Of a stretch of DNA of 64,000 nucleotides, positions 1 to 10,447 are shown in pieces. The notes under the pieces are model-generated. The model had not been told where the DNA came from. It worked only from the letters and a program-made list of their open reading frames with translations, and searched no databases. The DNA is from Methanothermococcus okinawensis IH1 (GTDB lineage Archaea; AGJL01; Methanococci; Methanococcales; Methanococcaceae), in contig NC_015636.1 of NCBI RefSeq assembly GCF_000179575.2, positions 1,155,495-1,219,494 of the forward strand, given 5' to 3'. Position 1 is the first letter of the stretch. Every line of letters starts with the position of its first letter. Made by a program: the position numbers and the translations under genes.

Positions 1-50
1 GCTGTTTCCATATATCTACATTTTATTATATATAGTATTGGGTGATATTT

Positions 51-917
51 TTGATTTTACTTGCATTACCAAATAAAGGAAGGATTTCAGAACCTATCAA
101 TGAAATTTTAGATAAATCAGGATTAAAAATGACTGTTCAAGGGAGGAGTTTATTTGCTAAAACTGTTGATGAAAATATAAATGTAATGTTTGCCAGAGCT
201 CGCGATATTCCTGAGTTTGTTGCAGATGGTGTAGCAGATGTTGGTATTACAGGATACGATTTAATACTTGAAAGGGGCGTTGAAAATAAAATTGAATTCT
301 TACTCGATTTTGAATTTGGAAAGGCAAATTTAGTAATTGCATCACCTGAAAATTCAAATATAAATTCTATCAACGATATAAAGGATGGAATGAAAATAGC
401 AACGGAATTTCCACACCTTACAGAGAAATATTTAAAAAGCAAAAATCTTAATTTGGAGATTATAGAGCTCAGTGGGGCAACAGAAATTGCACCATTTATT
501 GGTGTTGCAGACCTTATAAGCGATTTAACATCCACAGGAACAACATTGAAATTGAATAGATTAAAACCAATAGAAACAATAGTTTCATCCACTACGAGAT
601 TAATAGCAAATAAGAATAGTATAAATGACCCAGAGAAAAAGGTAAAAATAAATCAAATAGTTTCAGGAATAAAAAGCGTTCTTTATGCTCAAACAAAAAG
701 ATTAATTATGATGAATGCCCCCAAAAACAAAATAGAAGAGATAAGAAGTATTATACCAGGCATGAGCGGACCTACAATTTCAGAGGTTTTATCAAATAAT
801 GGTGTTGTAGCAATACATGCTGTAATTGATGAAAAAGATGTGTTCCATATTGTAGCTAAATTGGAGGAGCTCGGTGCTAAGGACATACTTGTAGTGCCTA
901 TTGAAAGAATTTTATAA
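51..917 (+). CDS. hisG: ATP phosphoribosyltransferase, long form
   Basis: First step of histidine biosynthesis, joining ATP and PRPP to give phosphoribosyl-ATP in the cytoplasm. The protein (288 aa) has the HisG N-terminus ([10 protein letters not shown]), the PRPP-binding segment [12 protein letters not shown] near residue 165 and, after about residue 210, the extra C-terminal ACT-like domain ([12 protein letters not shown] ... [10 protein letters not shown]) of the long form, which in this family gives histidine feedback and makes HisZ unnecessary. I place the start at the TTG at 51 because GGTGAT lies at 41-46 at the usual distance; a GTG at 42 is in the same frame but overlaps that RBS. 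The upstream region is cut off by the window edge. Confidence 0.93.
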   Translation: MILLALPNKGRISEPINEILDKSGLKMTVQGRSLFAKTVDENINVMFARARDIPEFVADGVADVGITGYDLILERGVENKIEFLLDFEFGKANLVIASPENSNINSINDIKDGMKIATEFPHLTEKYLKSKNLNLEIIELSGATEIAPFIGVADLISDLTSTGTTLKLNRLKPIETIVSSTTRLIANKNSINDPEKKVKINQIVSGIKSVLYAQTKRLIMMNAPKNKIEEIRSIIPGMSGPTISEVLSNNGVVAIHAVIDEKDVFHIVAKLEELGAKDILVVPIERIL

Positions 918-976
918 TTTTTCACTTTTTTTAATTTATATTTTAATTTTTTATTATTATTTTATTTTTCATCTAC

Positions 977-1837
977 TTATATCTTTTCGATATATTTTAA
1001 AATCTCCTCTGGAACATCCACAAAATGCATGATGCCCCTAAATTGTGGCGTAATATTCATCTCCAAAATATATGGTTTGTTGTTTTCGTCAATCAATATA
1101 TCAACGCCTACAATACCCGCACTTACTTTTTTTACAGATTTTAAAACCATATTTTTAACTTCTGCATCTAAATCAAACCTTTTAATTTCTGCACCAAGGG
1201 AATAATTAGCCCTCCAATCGTTCTTTGGAATCCTTTCCATAGCCCCTATAATTTTATCGCCAACAACAAGAGCTCTTATGTCATGTTTATATGGAATATA
1301 TTTTTGGATGAATATCTCTCTTTTATTGAATTTTAATATCTCAAAAATATTTTTTAATTCATCCATGCTACCTATCCTTAAAACACCATTACCATAACCG
1401 CCGTATATTGGCTTTACAACTACTGGAAACTCAAAATTATTATTTTTTAATGTATTTTTTATATTTTCGAAATCGCCCGTATAGGTTAAAAATGATTCTG
1501 GCATGAGCTCCTTTAATTTTATATATGTTAAGTATTTATTTTGACAAACTTCTATACATTCCGATGAGTTGATTATTTTTATATTATTTTCATTAGCAAT
1601 GCTTTCAATATATTTCAATGCATAAATACCTTCTAACAGATAATCCCTCTCCACTCGTGATATGATTAAATCATAATCGTAATTATTATTTTTATTATTT
1701 TTTAGTCCAAAAACAACATTTAATGAATCTAAAAAGGATACATCATGGTTATCCTTTAATTTTTCGTAAATCATCATGTTTTCAGGTGTTTTTTTATGAC
1801 AAAGTATAGCAATTTTAATATTACCACCTACAAGCAT
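977..1837 (-). CDS. RimK-family ATP-grasp alpha-L-glutamate ligase (MptN/CofF type)
   Basis: ATP-grasp ligase of the RimK group. Visible landmarks are the phosphate/ATP-binding stretch VVVKPIYGGYGNGVLRIG (around residues 140-157), HDIRALVVG, and the C-terminal metal-binding EMNITPQF. In methanococci the relatives of this size (about 290 aa) are MptN, which adds glutamate to tetrahydromethanopterin, and CofF, which caps coenzyme F420 with alpha-linked glutamate; I cannot separate the two from sequence by eye. A short Asn run (NNKNNN, about residue 46) sits in a surface position. It overlaps the upstream methyltransferase gene by 10 bp, so the two are an operon. The first Met may not be the true start: GGTGGT lies a few codons inside, ahead of a possible ATT start. 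Confidence 0.8.
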   Translation of the reverse strand: MLVGGNIKIAILCHKKTPENMMIYEKLKDNHDVSFLDSLNVVFGLKNNKNNNYDYDLIISRVERDYLLEGIYALKYIESIANENNIKIINSSECIEVCQNKYLTYIKLKELMPESFLTYTGDFENIKNTLKNNNFEFPVVVKPIYGGYGNGVLRIGSMDELKNIFEILKFNKREIFIQKYIPYKHDIRALVVGDKIIGAMERIPKNDWRANYSLGAEIKRFDLDAEVKNMVLKSVKKVSAGIVGVDILIDENNKPYILEMNITPQFRGIMHFVDVPEEILKYIEKI

Positions 1838-2640
1838 TTTACTTTAATACTTTCTAAATCTCCGCCCATTTTGTAGGATAATTTAACATTTAATATTCCA
1901 TTATCAATTATTGGATTTTTTATTGGAATTATTAAAGGTGGATTTAGCATAGGGGTGCTTCCAGCAATTATTTTTTCGTTTAATTCTGTATAGGTATTTA
2001 AACGAATGCCTAAGATAATGTTTTTTAGGTTGGTATTGTTATTGTTAATATTATTGTCTTTTAATCTAAATTTCAAATTATATGATACTTCTTCTTTGTT
2101 TATATTGTAAAAATCAACCGTGCTATAACATATTTCCTCCGAGACTGGTTTTGAAATTACCTCCTCATCATAGTAAATATGCCCCATTTTAGCTATAACT
2201 ACCTGTGCTGTATTATGAGCTCGCTCAGGAATTAGTTTTCCTCCTTCTTTAAGTAGTCCTTTTTTAATAATAGCGTTTAAAACTGGAACTTGCGGTTCTG
2301 TTATTAATGCAGTATCGAGCATTTCAGCAATAATCACATCAGCAGGCTCTTTAAAATTATACTCCGAAGCATCAGCCTCTATTAAATTTATATTTTCACA
2401 TTTATTGATTTTTATATTCTCCTTTGCGTATGCGTATGTGATAGGGTCGAGCTCTACGGCATAAACATTTTTTGTAATTTGAGATGCAATCATTGCCAAT
2501 ATCCCACTACCAGTTCCTAAATCATAAACTACATCATTAGGTTTAACGGTTTTTTTAATAGCTTCCTTAAAAATTGCCACTCTCTCCCTATCAAGAAGCA
2601 TGCTATAATGCCACTGTGGAACGCTTAATTTAAGTTTCAT
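1828..2640 (-). CDS. class I SAM-dependent methyltransferase, PRMT-like
   Basis: Rossmann-fold methyltransferase, 270 aa. Motif I is VVYDLGTGSGILAMIAS (about 37-53), followed by the acidic motif II AVELDP and by IIAEMLDTALITE, which resembles the double-E loop of protein arginine methyltransferases; the C-terminal half is a beta-rich extension as in that family. Its substrate is unknown. The gene starts after a strong GGAGGT site and its 3' end overlaps the RimK-like gene, suggesting co-transcription; whether the two act on one pathway is only inference. An Asn-rich insert (NNINNNNTN) lies near residue 200. An L11- or PrmA-type methyltransferase is an alternative reading. Confidence 0.75.
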   Translation of the reverse strand: MKLKLSVPQWHYSMLLDRERVAIFKEAIKKTVKPNDVVYDLGTGSGILAMIASQITKNVYAVELDPITYAYAKENIKINKCENINLIEADASEYNFKEPADVIIAEMLDTALITEPQVPVLNAIIKKGLLKEGGKLIPERAHNTAQVVIAKMGHIYYDEEVISKPVSEEICYSTVDFYNINKEEVSYNLKFRLKDNNINNNNTNLKNIILGIRLNTYTELNEKIIAGSTPMLNPPLIIPIKNPIIDNGILNVKLSYKMGGDLESIKVKCL

Positions 2641-2891
2641 AACAAACCTCCATATTATACTATCATAGGTAAATTAAAATTATAAATTAGTTAAATTTAA
2701 GTTATGTAATAATGAAAAAAATATAATAAAAAATAATAATATAAAATAACCTTATAATCCACTAAAATAATTAAATGGCATAATTAAAATATATTCCTAT
2801 TTATTTTAAAGTTTATTAGAAAGAGTATTTTATAATAAAGTGATATTTAACCAATAAATAATTAAATAATAAAATAAATAATAATAAGTAA

Positions 2892-4334
2892 TTATCCCTT
2901 AACTACACCCATAGGTTTCATCCTACTTACTTTTAAAGATATTCCTGAGTTATGGGCAACATCTGCAACTAATTCAATGTTTTTATATGCCTCTGGACAT
3001 TCCTCAGCTATTACACCTTTTGAATCAGCCATAACATATATGCCCTTTCTTTCGAGCTCAGCTTTAACACTATTTGAGTCATATAATTTTAGAGCTCCTG
3101 CTCTACTGAGAGTTCTTCCAGCACCATGGGCAGTTGAACCAAATGTTTCCTCCATAGCAATATCTGTTCCATGCATTAAATAGGATGCTGTTCCCATATC
3201 TCCTGGAATAATTACAGGCTGTCCTATTTTATTATAATCCTCAGGTATGCCATCACAACCTGGTCCAAATGACCTTGTGGCACCCTTCCTATGCACAATC
3301 ACATTTTTTAACTTACCGTTTATTTTATGTTTTTCTTTCTTAGCTATATTATGTGCTACATCGTATAGGATATTCATTTCAAGGTCTTCCGCTGGTGTTT
3401 TAAACACCTCTTCAAAGCTTTCCCTTACCCAGTGCGTTATAAGTTGCCTATTTGTCCATGCATAGTTTGCACCGCAGTTCATAGCTTTGAAGTATCTAAT
3501 ACCCTCCTCAGAAGTTATTGGAGCACATGCCAACTGTCTATCCGGTAAGTGTATATTGTATTTTTTAGAAGCTTTTTCCATATATCTAAGGTAATCTGAA
3601 CATATTTGATGCCCAAGTCCTCTGGAACCCGTATGAATCATAACTAATACCTGATTTTTTTCAACACCATACACTTTTGCAGCTTCTTCGTCGAATATTT
3701 TATCCACATACTGAATTTCTAAAAAGTGGTTTCCACTACCCAATGAACCTAACTGTGGAAGTCCCCTCTTTTTAGCATTATCTGAAACTAATGAAGCATC
3801 TGCCTCTTTTACACATCCATTTTCTTCAATATATTTTTTATCCACTTTCCATCCGTAGTTATTATCTATTGCCCAATTTACCCCTTCTTCAAGAACTTCA
3901 TCTATTTCATTTTTTGTAATTCTTATCTTTCCCTTACTCCCAAGACCTGATGGAACATTTTTAAAAAGTTTATTTACGAGCTCCTTTATTTTAGGTTGAA
4001 CATCTTCTTTTGTAAGATTGGTTTTTACAAGTCGAATCCCGCAATTAATATCGAAGCCCACACCTCCGGGGCTTATTACTCCTGTTTTTTCGTCAAATGC
4101 TGCCACTCCACCTATACAAAAGCCATAGCCGTAATGACAGTCCGGCATTGCTAAGGAATATTTTTGGATGCCTGGCAAACAGGCTACATTAGCTACCTGT
4201 TCAAGCACATCGTTTTCCATATTTTCAAAGAGCTCGTCATTTAAATAAACTCTACCTGGAACATTCATGCATTTTTTGTAATCTTTTGGGAGCTCCCATA
4301 CATTTTCTTTAATCTTCACCATATTTTCTTTCAT
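2892..4334 (-). CDS. rtcB: tRNA-splicing RNA ligase RtcB
   Basis: GTP- and Mn-dependent 3'-phosphate RNA ligase that joins tRNA exon halves after intron removal. The 480-residue protein has the full set of family blocks: [11 protein letters not shown] near the N-terminus, [10 protein letters not shown], the metal-binding [18 protein letters not shown], the guanylylation region with [25 protein letters not shown], and [19 protein letters not shown] precedes the ATG. RtcB genes of some methanococci carry an intein; this copy is uninterrupted. It stands alone, with about 250 bp of featureless AT-rich DNA on each side. Confidence 0.96.
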   Translation of the reverse strand: MKENMVKIKENVWELPKDYKKCMNVPGRVYLNDELFENMENDVLEQVANVACLPGIQKYSLAMPDCHYGYGFCIGGVAAFDEKTGVISPGGVGFDINCGIRLVKTNLTKEDVQPKIKELVNKLFKNVPSGLGSKGKIRITKNEIDEVLEEGVNWAIDNNYGWKVDKKYIEENGCVKEADASLVSDNAKKRGLPQLGSLGSGNHFLEIQYVDKIFDEEAAKVYGVEKNQVLVMIHTGSRGLGHQICSDYLRYMEKASKKYNIHLPDRQLACAPITSEEGIRYFKAMNCGANYAWTNRQLITHWVRESFEEVFKTPAEDLEMNILYDVAHNIAKKEKHKINGKLKNVIVHRKGATRSFGPGCDGIPEDYNKIGQPVIIPGDMGTASYLMHGTDIAMEETFGSTAHGAGRTLSRAGALKLYDSNSVKAELERKGIYVMADSKGVIAEECPEAYKNIELVADVAHNSGISLKVSRMKPMGVVKG

Positions 4335-4583
4335 GGTATCACCGCAATAAATTATTTTTAATATACCTAAATCTTTAATAAAAATAAATTTAAAAAATTA
4401 AAATATAGTTAAATAAAAATAATAAAATAACTATAATTAATAATTAAAATACCTAAGAATAATAAATAATAATATAATTAAATTAATATAATTAAATAAG
4501 TTAATAATTTATTTTTTATTAATTTATTTTTTATTATTTTATGATATTATACCTTTACATACTTATAAAATTATGGTGAAATT

Positions 4584-4997
4584 GTGGAACTTACAATTAC
4601 AATTCATGGAAAGGGACATCCAAATATTAAATCCACCCATAAAACAACATTGGAAATTACAAAAGATGATTATTTAACACCAAAAGGGGATTGTATTATT
4701 GGGATAAAAGCCGATAAGTCCATGGCTGATTTTTCAGAAGAAATTAGGGAAAAAATTAGAAGTTCTGATAAGATTATTGTAGAGCTCATTATTGGAAATT
4801 TAAAAGAGACTATAATGGGAAAAGGACATAAGGATTTAATTTTAAATCACCCAACTGATATTGTGATAAGAAAAAGTAATTTTATATGTCCAAGAACATT
4901 AATGATAAACTCGGATAAAAGTGCAAAGGATTTAAATCGTGAAATCGTGGAAAGATTAAAAAAAGGAGAAGATTTAATTTTTAAAATAATTATTTAA
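4584..4997 (+). CDS. DUF371 family protein
   Basis: Small archaeal protein of 137 aa of unknown function. It shows the DUF371 pattern: HGKGHPNIKSTHKTTLEITKD at the N-terminus, then GDCIIGIKADKSMADFS, and a second GKGH at mid-protein, giving the look of a duplicated beta-rich domain. There is no signal peptide, membrane segment or metal motif beyond the conserved His residues. Start is GTG with GGTGA five bases upstream. It is a single gene between rtcB (divergent) and pyruvate kinase, so context gives no function. Confidence 0.75.
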   Translation: MELTITIHGKGHPNIKSTHKTTLEITKDDYLTPKGDCIIGIKADKSMADFSEEIREKIRSSDKIIVELIIGNLKETIMGKGHKDLILNHPTDIVIRKSNFICPRTLMINSDKSAKDLNREIVERLKKGEDLIFKIII

Positions 4998-5176
4998 TAA
5001 TCAATGGAATATGAATTAAAGTATATTACTTTTGGATTAAAAATTAAATAGATGTATATATTATAAATTATAAAACTAACATAACTAATGTAAAATATAA
5101 TAATTTTAATATAAAATTTTATGAATTTGATTTTATTATAAATTTAAATTTTAAATAATTATGAGGGGGATGAAAA

Positions 5177-6547
5177 ATGAAAAATTTGGAGCGTAAAACA
5201 AAAATATTAATAACCATGGGTCCATCAGTTGAAAATAAGTTAAAAGATGCAGTCAAATTGATAGATGGTATTAGATTCAATATGTCTCATACAAATGTAG
5301 AATATATTAAAAAATACTTAAATATTTTAGAAAAAAACAACATTGCAAAGTTGATGGATTTAAAGGGGAATAAAATAAGGATAAAAAAGACTTTTAAATC
5401 AGTATTTAAAACTGGGGATGAGCTCGTAATTGGACGGGATATAATACTAACCTACCATCCAAAGGATGAGACAGAAGAGGAACATTTCATACTTATAAAC
5501 GATGGAAGAATAAAATTAAAGGTTAAAAAAGTAGAGAATGATTTAATATATACAGAGGTATTAGTTGGAGGCATTATAAAGGAAGGGATGGGGGTAAATC
5601 TACCAGACACTCATTTAAAAATGCCTATAATTTCTGATGAAGACATAAATAATATAAAATTTGCCGTAGAACATGATTTTGAATATATTGCATTGTCTTT
5701 TGTTAGAAATAAGAATGATATTATCAATTTAAGAGATATACTAAATAGATACGATAAAAATAATGCTACTTCGATAATAGCCAAAATTGAAACAAAAGAA
5801 GGTTTAAAAAATATAGAGGAAATAGCAAAATATTCCGATGGTATTATGGTTGCAAGGGGGGATTTAGGTGTTGAAATTCCTATCGAATACATACCAATAG
5901 AACAAAAAAATATAATAAATATAACAAATAAGAAAGGAAAATTAACAATAACAGCCACTCAAATGCTTGATTCTATGGTATCCAATCCCTATCCTACAAG
6001 AGCGGAAATAACGGATATTGCAAATGCCATATTTGATGGAACAGATTGCTTAATGTTATCCAATGAGACAGCAGTTGGAAAATATCCGATAGAGGCTATA
6101 AATGTTATGGATAAAGTAGCAAGGATTTCAGAAAATAATATGGAAAAATTTGCCGTAGAAACTCATTTAGATGGTTCCTCCATTTCAACGGGCATAGCCC
6201 ATGCCACACATACATTATATTTAAAACTAAATCCAAAGATAATAATAACACCAACATGGTCTGGAAAAAGTGCTACCTTAATATCAAAATTTAAACCGAA
6301 GGTTCCTATAATTGCCTTAACTCCAAATATGAAAACATTTAAAAAATTAAAATTGGTCTGGGGCGTAGTTCCTTATCATGTTGATGAAGTGAATAACATG
6401 GATAATATATTGGAAATATCGAATAAAATCGCAGAAAGCTTTATTGACAAAGGCATATACATAACTACACTTGGTCATCCTATGGGTGAGAAAAAAACCA
6501 ATGTTATTAAGGTTGGCGTTATAAATGATTCATGCAAAAGAAATTAA
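5177..6547 (+). CDS. pyk: pyruvate kinase
   Basis: Converts phosphoenolpyruvate and ADP to pyruvate and ATP. The TIM-barrel and B-domain signatures are all present: TKILITMGPS and GIRFNMSH at the N-terminus, MDLKGNKIRI, AKIETKEGLKNIEEI, DGIMVARGDLGVEI, the K+/ADP site ITATQMLDSM, and PTRAEITDIANAIFDGTDC. Length (456 aa) fits archaeal enzymes. The RBS is GAGGGGGAT just before ATG. It complements enolase, phosphoglucose isomerase and ADP-dependent kinase elsewhere in the window, covering both ends of a modified glycolysis. It is monocistronic and followed by a long A-rich tract. Confidence 0.96.
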   Translation: MKNLERKTKILITMGPSVENKLKDAVKLIDGIRFNMSHTNVEYIKKYLNILEKNNIAKLMDLKGNKIRIKKTFKSVFKTGDELVIGRDIILTYHPKDETEEEHFILINDGRIKLKVKKVENDLIYTEVLVGGIIKEGMGVNLPDTHLKMPIISDEDINNIKFAVEHDFEYIALSFVRNKNDIINLRDILNRYDKNNATSIIAKIETKEGLKNIEEIAKYSDGIMVARGDLGVEIPIEYIPIEQKNIINITNKKGKLTITATQMLDSMVSNPYPTRAEITDIANAIFDGTDCLMLSNETAVGKYPIEAINVMDKVARISENNMEKFAVETHLDGSSISTGIAHATHTLYLKLNPKIIITPTWSGKSATLISKFKPKVPIIALTPNMKTFKKLKLVWGVVPYHVDEVNNMDNILEISNKIAESFIDKGIYITTLGHPMGEKKTNVIKVGVINDSCKRN

Positions 6548-6770
6548 GGAAATAATAATAAAAAAAATAAAAAAATAAAAAATATAATAATAAGAAATAA
6601 TAAAATTAAGATTAGTTAATAAATAAAAAATAAAAATAATAATAGAATAAATAAATAAGAAATAACAATAAAATAAGAATTAATTAATAAATAAGATAAA
6701 AAGAAAAATAAAGTAAAAAAAAATGATAAATGAAAGGAAAAACTATTTTATTTTATAAGTTATTTAATCG
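6548..6770 (+). other. C-poor, A-rich low-complexity intergenic tract
   Basis: About 200 bases after pyk made almost only of A with T and few G; C is nearly absent on the plus strand until the run-up to aroC. I see no gene and no hairpin. Similar A-rich tracts follow other plus-strand genes (for example 45600-45730). It ends at the GGTGAT ribosome-binding site of aroC. Confidence 0.6.
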
Positions 6771-6778
6771 GTGATATT

Positions 6779-7897
6779 GTGAATACATTCGGAAAGATGT
6801 TTAGGGTAACAGTATGGGGCGAAAGTCATGGGAAGGCATTAGGTGCCGTAGTTGATGGTTGTCCTTCAAATTTACCACTTACAGAGGAAGATATTCAAAA
6901 GGAGCTCGACAGAAGGAGACCGGGTTATAGTATTTTTTCCACACCAAGAAAGGAACCTGATGAAGTTGAATTGCTTTCTGGAACTTTTGAAGGAAAAACA
7001 ACAGGAGCTCCGATTTCAGCATTGGTTTATAACAAAAATCAAAAATCAAAGGATTATAATAAGATAAAGGATACCCCAAGACCTGGACATGCCGATTATA
7101 CCTACGGCGTAAAGTATGGGAATTACGACTACCGCGGAGGTGGAAGAAGTAGTGGAAGAACCACAATAGGACATGTTATAGGTGGTGCAATTGCAAAAAA
7201 ACTTTTAGATTATAGTCATAATATTAAAATAATAGGATATACTGTAAAAATTGGAAAAATTGAGGGAGATTTTAATTATTATTCAAAACAGGAAATATTC
7301 CATTCAGATATAAACGACATAATTGAAAAAATCGAAAATAATCCGTTGAGATGCCCTTCTTCAAATGTTGATGAAATGAAGGATTATGTGCTTAATGCTA
7401 TGGAAAACAAAGATAGTGTTGGGGGTATTGTGGAACTGGTGGCACTAAATGTTCCAGCAGGCGTGGGAAATCCGATATTTGGAAAACTTAATAGTGAGCT
7501 CGCAGGAGCTCTGATGGGTGTAAATGCCGTTAAAGGTGTGGAGATAGGAAGGGGTTTTGAAAGTGCAGAGCTCTATGGAAGCGAGATGAATGATGAATAT
7601 TACTACAACAGCGAAAATAACATACAGTTAAAAACCAATAACTGTGGTGGCATATTGGGGGGTATAAGTTGCGGAGCTCCGATAGTAATAAGGGTAGCAA
7701 TTAAACCGACACCTTCTATTTCAAAAATCCAACATACTGTTAATGTGAAAACAGGAAAAAATCAGGAACTAATAATAGGTGGAAGGCATGACCCTATAAT
7801 TGTTCCAAGGGCTATTCCTGTTTTGGAGTCTATGGTGGCAATTACACTATCAGATTTAATGATTAGAAGCGGTTTTATTCATCCTTGTAGGTTATAA
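6779..7897 (+). CDS. aroC: chorismate synthase
   Basis: Last step of the shikimate pathway, FMN-dependent conversion of EPSP to chorismate. At 372 aa it is of normal length and shows the three family signatures: WGESHGKALGAVVDG (residues 13-27), RPGHADYTYGVKYG followed by DYRGGGRSSGRTT (about 100-130), and GRHDPIIVPRAIPVLESM near the C-terminus; NCGGILGGISCGAPI is also typical. Start is GTG after GGTGATATT. The gene is unusually dense in GAGCTC, with six copies, including in-frame Glu-Leu and Gly-Ala-Pro codings. Confidence 0.97.
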   Translation: MNTFGKMFRVTVWGESHGKALGAVVDGCPSNLPLTEEDIQKELDRRRPGYSIFSTPRKEPDEVELLSGTFEGKTTGAPISALVYNKNQKSKDYNKIKDTPRPGHADYTYGVKYGNYDYRGGGRSSGRTTIGHVIGGAIAKKLLDYSHNIKIIGYTVKIGKIEGDFNYYSKQEIFHSDINDIIEKIENNPLRCPSSNVDEMKDYVLNAMENKDSVGGIVELVALNVPAGVGNPIFGKLNSELAGALMGVNAVKGVEIGRGFESAELYGSEMNDEYYYNSENNIQLKTNNCGGILGGISCGAPIVIRVAIKPTPSISKIQHTVNVKTGKNQELIIGGRHDPIIVPRAIPVLESMVAITLSDLMIRSGFIHPCRL

Positions 7898-8021
7898 CTA
7901 TAAAATGATTATAACTAATTAATAATTAAAAATATAGCTAAAAAAATAAAAAATAACTGATAGAATAACTAATAATATAACATAGATAAAATAATAACTG
8001 ATAAAGTATTTTGTGATAATT

Positions 8022-8888
8022 ATGGGAAAAAAAGACAAACGATGGGTTTTACAGAGAAAAAGGGATTTTTATTATAAATTAGCAAAGAAAAATAAATACC
8101 GTTCCAGAGCATCATATAAACTCCTTCAATTAAATGAAAAATTCAATATCATAAAAGAAAATGATGTGGTAGTTGATTTAGGATGTGCTCCTGGTGGATG
8201 GTTACAGGCAGCAAGGGATATTGTAGGAGAAGGTGGATTTGTGGCAGGCGTAGATTTACAGGGCGTAAAACCTTTAAAATATGAAAATGTAATAGCAATT
8301 AAGGGGGACATGACTAAAAAAGAAACTATTGAAAAACTTATGAAACTCCTACCTTCAAAAGCGGATGCCGTAATTTGCGATGCATCACCCAATATAAGTG
8401 GTGTTTGGGAAAGAGACCATACAAGGTCATTGGAATTGACTACAATAGCACTTATAACAGCTACAAAATTGTTAAAAAAGGACGGTAATTTTGTTGTTAA
8501 AGTATTCCAAGGTAGTTTATTTAACGATTATGTTGCACTATTAAAAAATTACTTTAAAAAGGTTCAAACTACAAAACCAAAAGCTTCAAGGGATGTAAGT
8601 GCAGAGGTTTATGTTGTTGGAAAAAAATTTTTAGGAAAACCATTCGATAGAAATTTAAAATCTCCAATATTAAGACTAATTGATTTTAAAGCAATTGATG
8701 AGGAGAAGGGAGAAAAAGGAACAATTAATATAACTGAGGATATTCAAGAAGAAAAAGGACTTATGATAAAGAGAATAAAGGAGCTCCGAAAAGAAAAAAT
8801 ATCTAAATTAGATTATTATTTTTATTCCTTTTTTTATTATTTTTTATATTTTACTTTTATTTCCAGAGCTCTAACTCTCTTCTTTTAA
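8022..8888 (+). CDS. rlmE: RlmE/FtsJ-type rRNA 2'-O-methyltransferase
   Basis: SAM-dependent ribose methyltransferase of the FtsJ family, expected to act on 23S rRNA. The N-terminus [17 protein letters not shown] and YRSRASYKL carry the first Lys of the K-D-K-E tetrad; [13 protein letters not shown] is the SAM motif; ICDASPN gives the Asp; FVVKVFQG gives the second Lys; EVYVVGKK gives the Glu. The start is the ATG at 8022 after GTGATAATT. The last 22 or so residues (from about LDYYFYS) are aromatic and low in complexity, look like translated T-rich spacer, and overlap the convergent KH gene by 32 bp, so the natural stop may have been lost. Confidence 0.93.
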   Translation: MGKKDKRWVLQRKRDFYYKLAKKNKYRSRASYKLLQLNEKFNIIKENDVVVDLGCAPGGWLQAARDIVGEGGFVAGVDLQGVKPLKYENVIAIKGDMTKKETIEKLMKLLPSKADAVICDASPNISGVWERDHTRSLELTTIALITATKLLKKDGNFVVKVFQGSLFNDYVALLKNYFKKVQTTKPKASRDVSAEVYVVGKKFLGKPFDRNLKSPILRLIDFKAIDEEKGEKGTINITEDIQEEKGLMIKRIKELRKEKISKLDYYFYSFFYYFLYFTFISRALTLFF

Positions 8889-9417
8889 TATCCTGCCTAT
8901 GCCTTTCAAGATATTTATACATCTTGGCATGGGATGAACCTCTCAAAATCATAGATACCGCTTCTTTCGCTATTTGGACAGGTTCATATTCTCCAAGTAT
9001 GGCTATGGTTTTTCCATAAACAGACACATCGGTATCTGTTAAATCCTCAATATATCTTCTTGATTTTCCCCCACTGCCTATTACTCTTCCCTTTAGTCTT
9101 CTAATGGCATTATCTGAATTTGCATAATCTGTAATGTCAATTATTTCAAGAATATAATCATCTGAAATCAGTTTTAAAGCTTTTTCTGGATTGAATCCTC
9201 TTCCTATGGCTCTTATTATATCCTTTGCCTTCCATGTTGCCAGTGGGTCTTTCTGCTCTTCGGTGGAAAATATTGTAATCTCGCCATCCTCATCTATTAC
9301 TACTTCCACGCCTAATTCCTTCTCGATTTTATTTTTGGTCTCTCCTTTTTTTCCAACTAAAACCCCTATTCTATCCTTTGGGATTTTTAAAACTTCGATA
9401 TTTCCTTCCATATCCAT
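8857..9417 (-). CDS. two-KH-domain ribosome assembly protein (Dim2/Pno1-like)
   Basis: RNA-binding protein of 186 aa with two KH domains. The first has [16 protein letters not shown] (about 17-32), the second [18 protein letters not shown] (about 109-126). The family corresponds to eukaryotic Dim2/Pno1, which acts in small-subunit assembly near the 3' end of 16S/18S rRNA; in archaea it partners aIF2-alpha and RIO1. It belongs with eIF1A and RIO1 (upstream on the same strand), but here a DUF2334 gene separates it from RIO1. Its 3' end overlaps the tail of rlmE. Confidence 0.9.
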   Translation of the reverse strand: MDMEGNIEVLKIPKDRIGVLVGKKGETKNKIEKELGVEVVIDEDGEITIFSTEEQKDPLATWKAKDIIRAIGRGFNPEKALKLISDDYILEIIDITDYANSDNAIRRLKGRVIGSGGKSRRYIEDLTDTDVSVYGKTIAILGEYEPVQIAKEAVSMILRGSSHAKMYKYLERHRQDIKRRELELWK

Positions 9418-9616
9418 AATCTCACATTTTTATATTTTGCTCTATATATTCTATGTATGTTATTGAAATATTTATAATTTATAATATTTTATTATATTGA
9501 ATGATAATAATTGAAATATTAAAAATATATAATAATTTACGATATAACATAGTTTATAATATATAAAAATATCATCATTTATTTATTTTATTTTTAATTT
9601 AATTTAGGCTATTATG

Positions 9617-10393
9617 TTATTTATTGGTAGCATTTAAAAATTTATCTAAAAATATTAATCCATTTCCATAATTTACAGCTTTTGGATGGATGGATAAGCA
9701 AAATTGATGTTTTGATAGATTATAATCCAACATTGCCAGTAAAATCATAGGTTTAACAACAATATTTGGCATATACCAAGTGTATTCTTTATTTGTAATA
9801 ATAACCCTTTTAATACCATTATTTTCCTTTTTTAAAATATAATATTCCATTATAATGGTTATATTTTTATTCAAAAATACATTTTCTGCATCAGTTGATA
9901 GTTTGTATCTTGGGGGAATAAAATATTTTATTTTTTTAGTATTAAATCCACAATCTTTTAATATTTTAAAGGAATCATTTAGTTTTTCACTTGCAACAGT
10001 TTTATTGCATTTGTATTCTGCTCCTATATGATTATAGGCGTGATATTCTATATGGTATCCTTCATTATCCAAATGGTGTAAATATTTAGTAAATTTTGGA
10101 TAATTTTTTAAGTTATATTCATTAGCATGATTTACAATTACAAAAAGGTAGGTTCTATTTTGATAATGATTTTTATCTATTATTTTTTCAATATCTTTTA
10201 ATTCATTAAAATACACTGGACTAACATCGTGTATAAGTATTATTGGTTTTTGATGAGTATTCGAAGATATATTAGCTAATGGGTCGTATGATGAAGTGGT
10301 TTTTTTGAAATTGGGATTTACTGTCCATATAGGCAATATTGCAGATAATGTAATCAATATTACTATCAAAAATATAGAAAATAGTTTTTTCAT
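9617..10393 (-). CDS. exported polysaccharide deacetylase-like protein (DUF2334)
   Basis: Protein of about 258 aa with an N-terminal hydrophobic signal or anchor (KKLFSIFLIVILITLSAILP, residues 2-21), so probably outside the membrane. The rest has the carbohydrate-esterase-4-like pattern of DUF2334: ILIHDVSP (metal Asp), YHAYNHIG (two His spaced for metal), and SIHPKAVN near the C-terminus. The likely role is deacetylation of a surface glycan; no substrate can be named. I choose the ATG at 10393 over a TTG three codons upstream. It lies between RIO1 and the KH gene, an unexpected place, and is flanked by long AT-rich gaps, suggesting insertion. Confidence 0.72.
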   Translation of the reverse strand: MKKLFSIFLIVILITLSAILPIWTVNPNFKKTTSSYDPLANISSNTHQKPIILIHDVSPVYFNELKDIEKIIDKNHYQNRTYLFVIVNHANEYNLKNYPKFTKYLHHLDNEGYHIEYHAYNHIGAEYKCNKTVASEKLNDSFKILKDCGFNTKKIKYFIPPRYKLSTDAENVFLNKNITIIMEYYILKKENNGIKRVIITNKEYTWYMPNIVVKPMILLAMLDYNLSKHQFCLSIHPKAVNYGNGLIFLDKFLNATNK

Positions 10394-10447
10394 ATTTATC
10401 AATATATATGATTTTATAAACTCTTATACCATTACATCGTGTTATAT

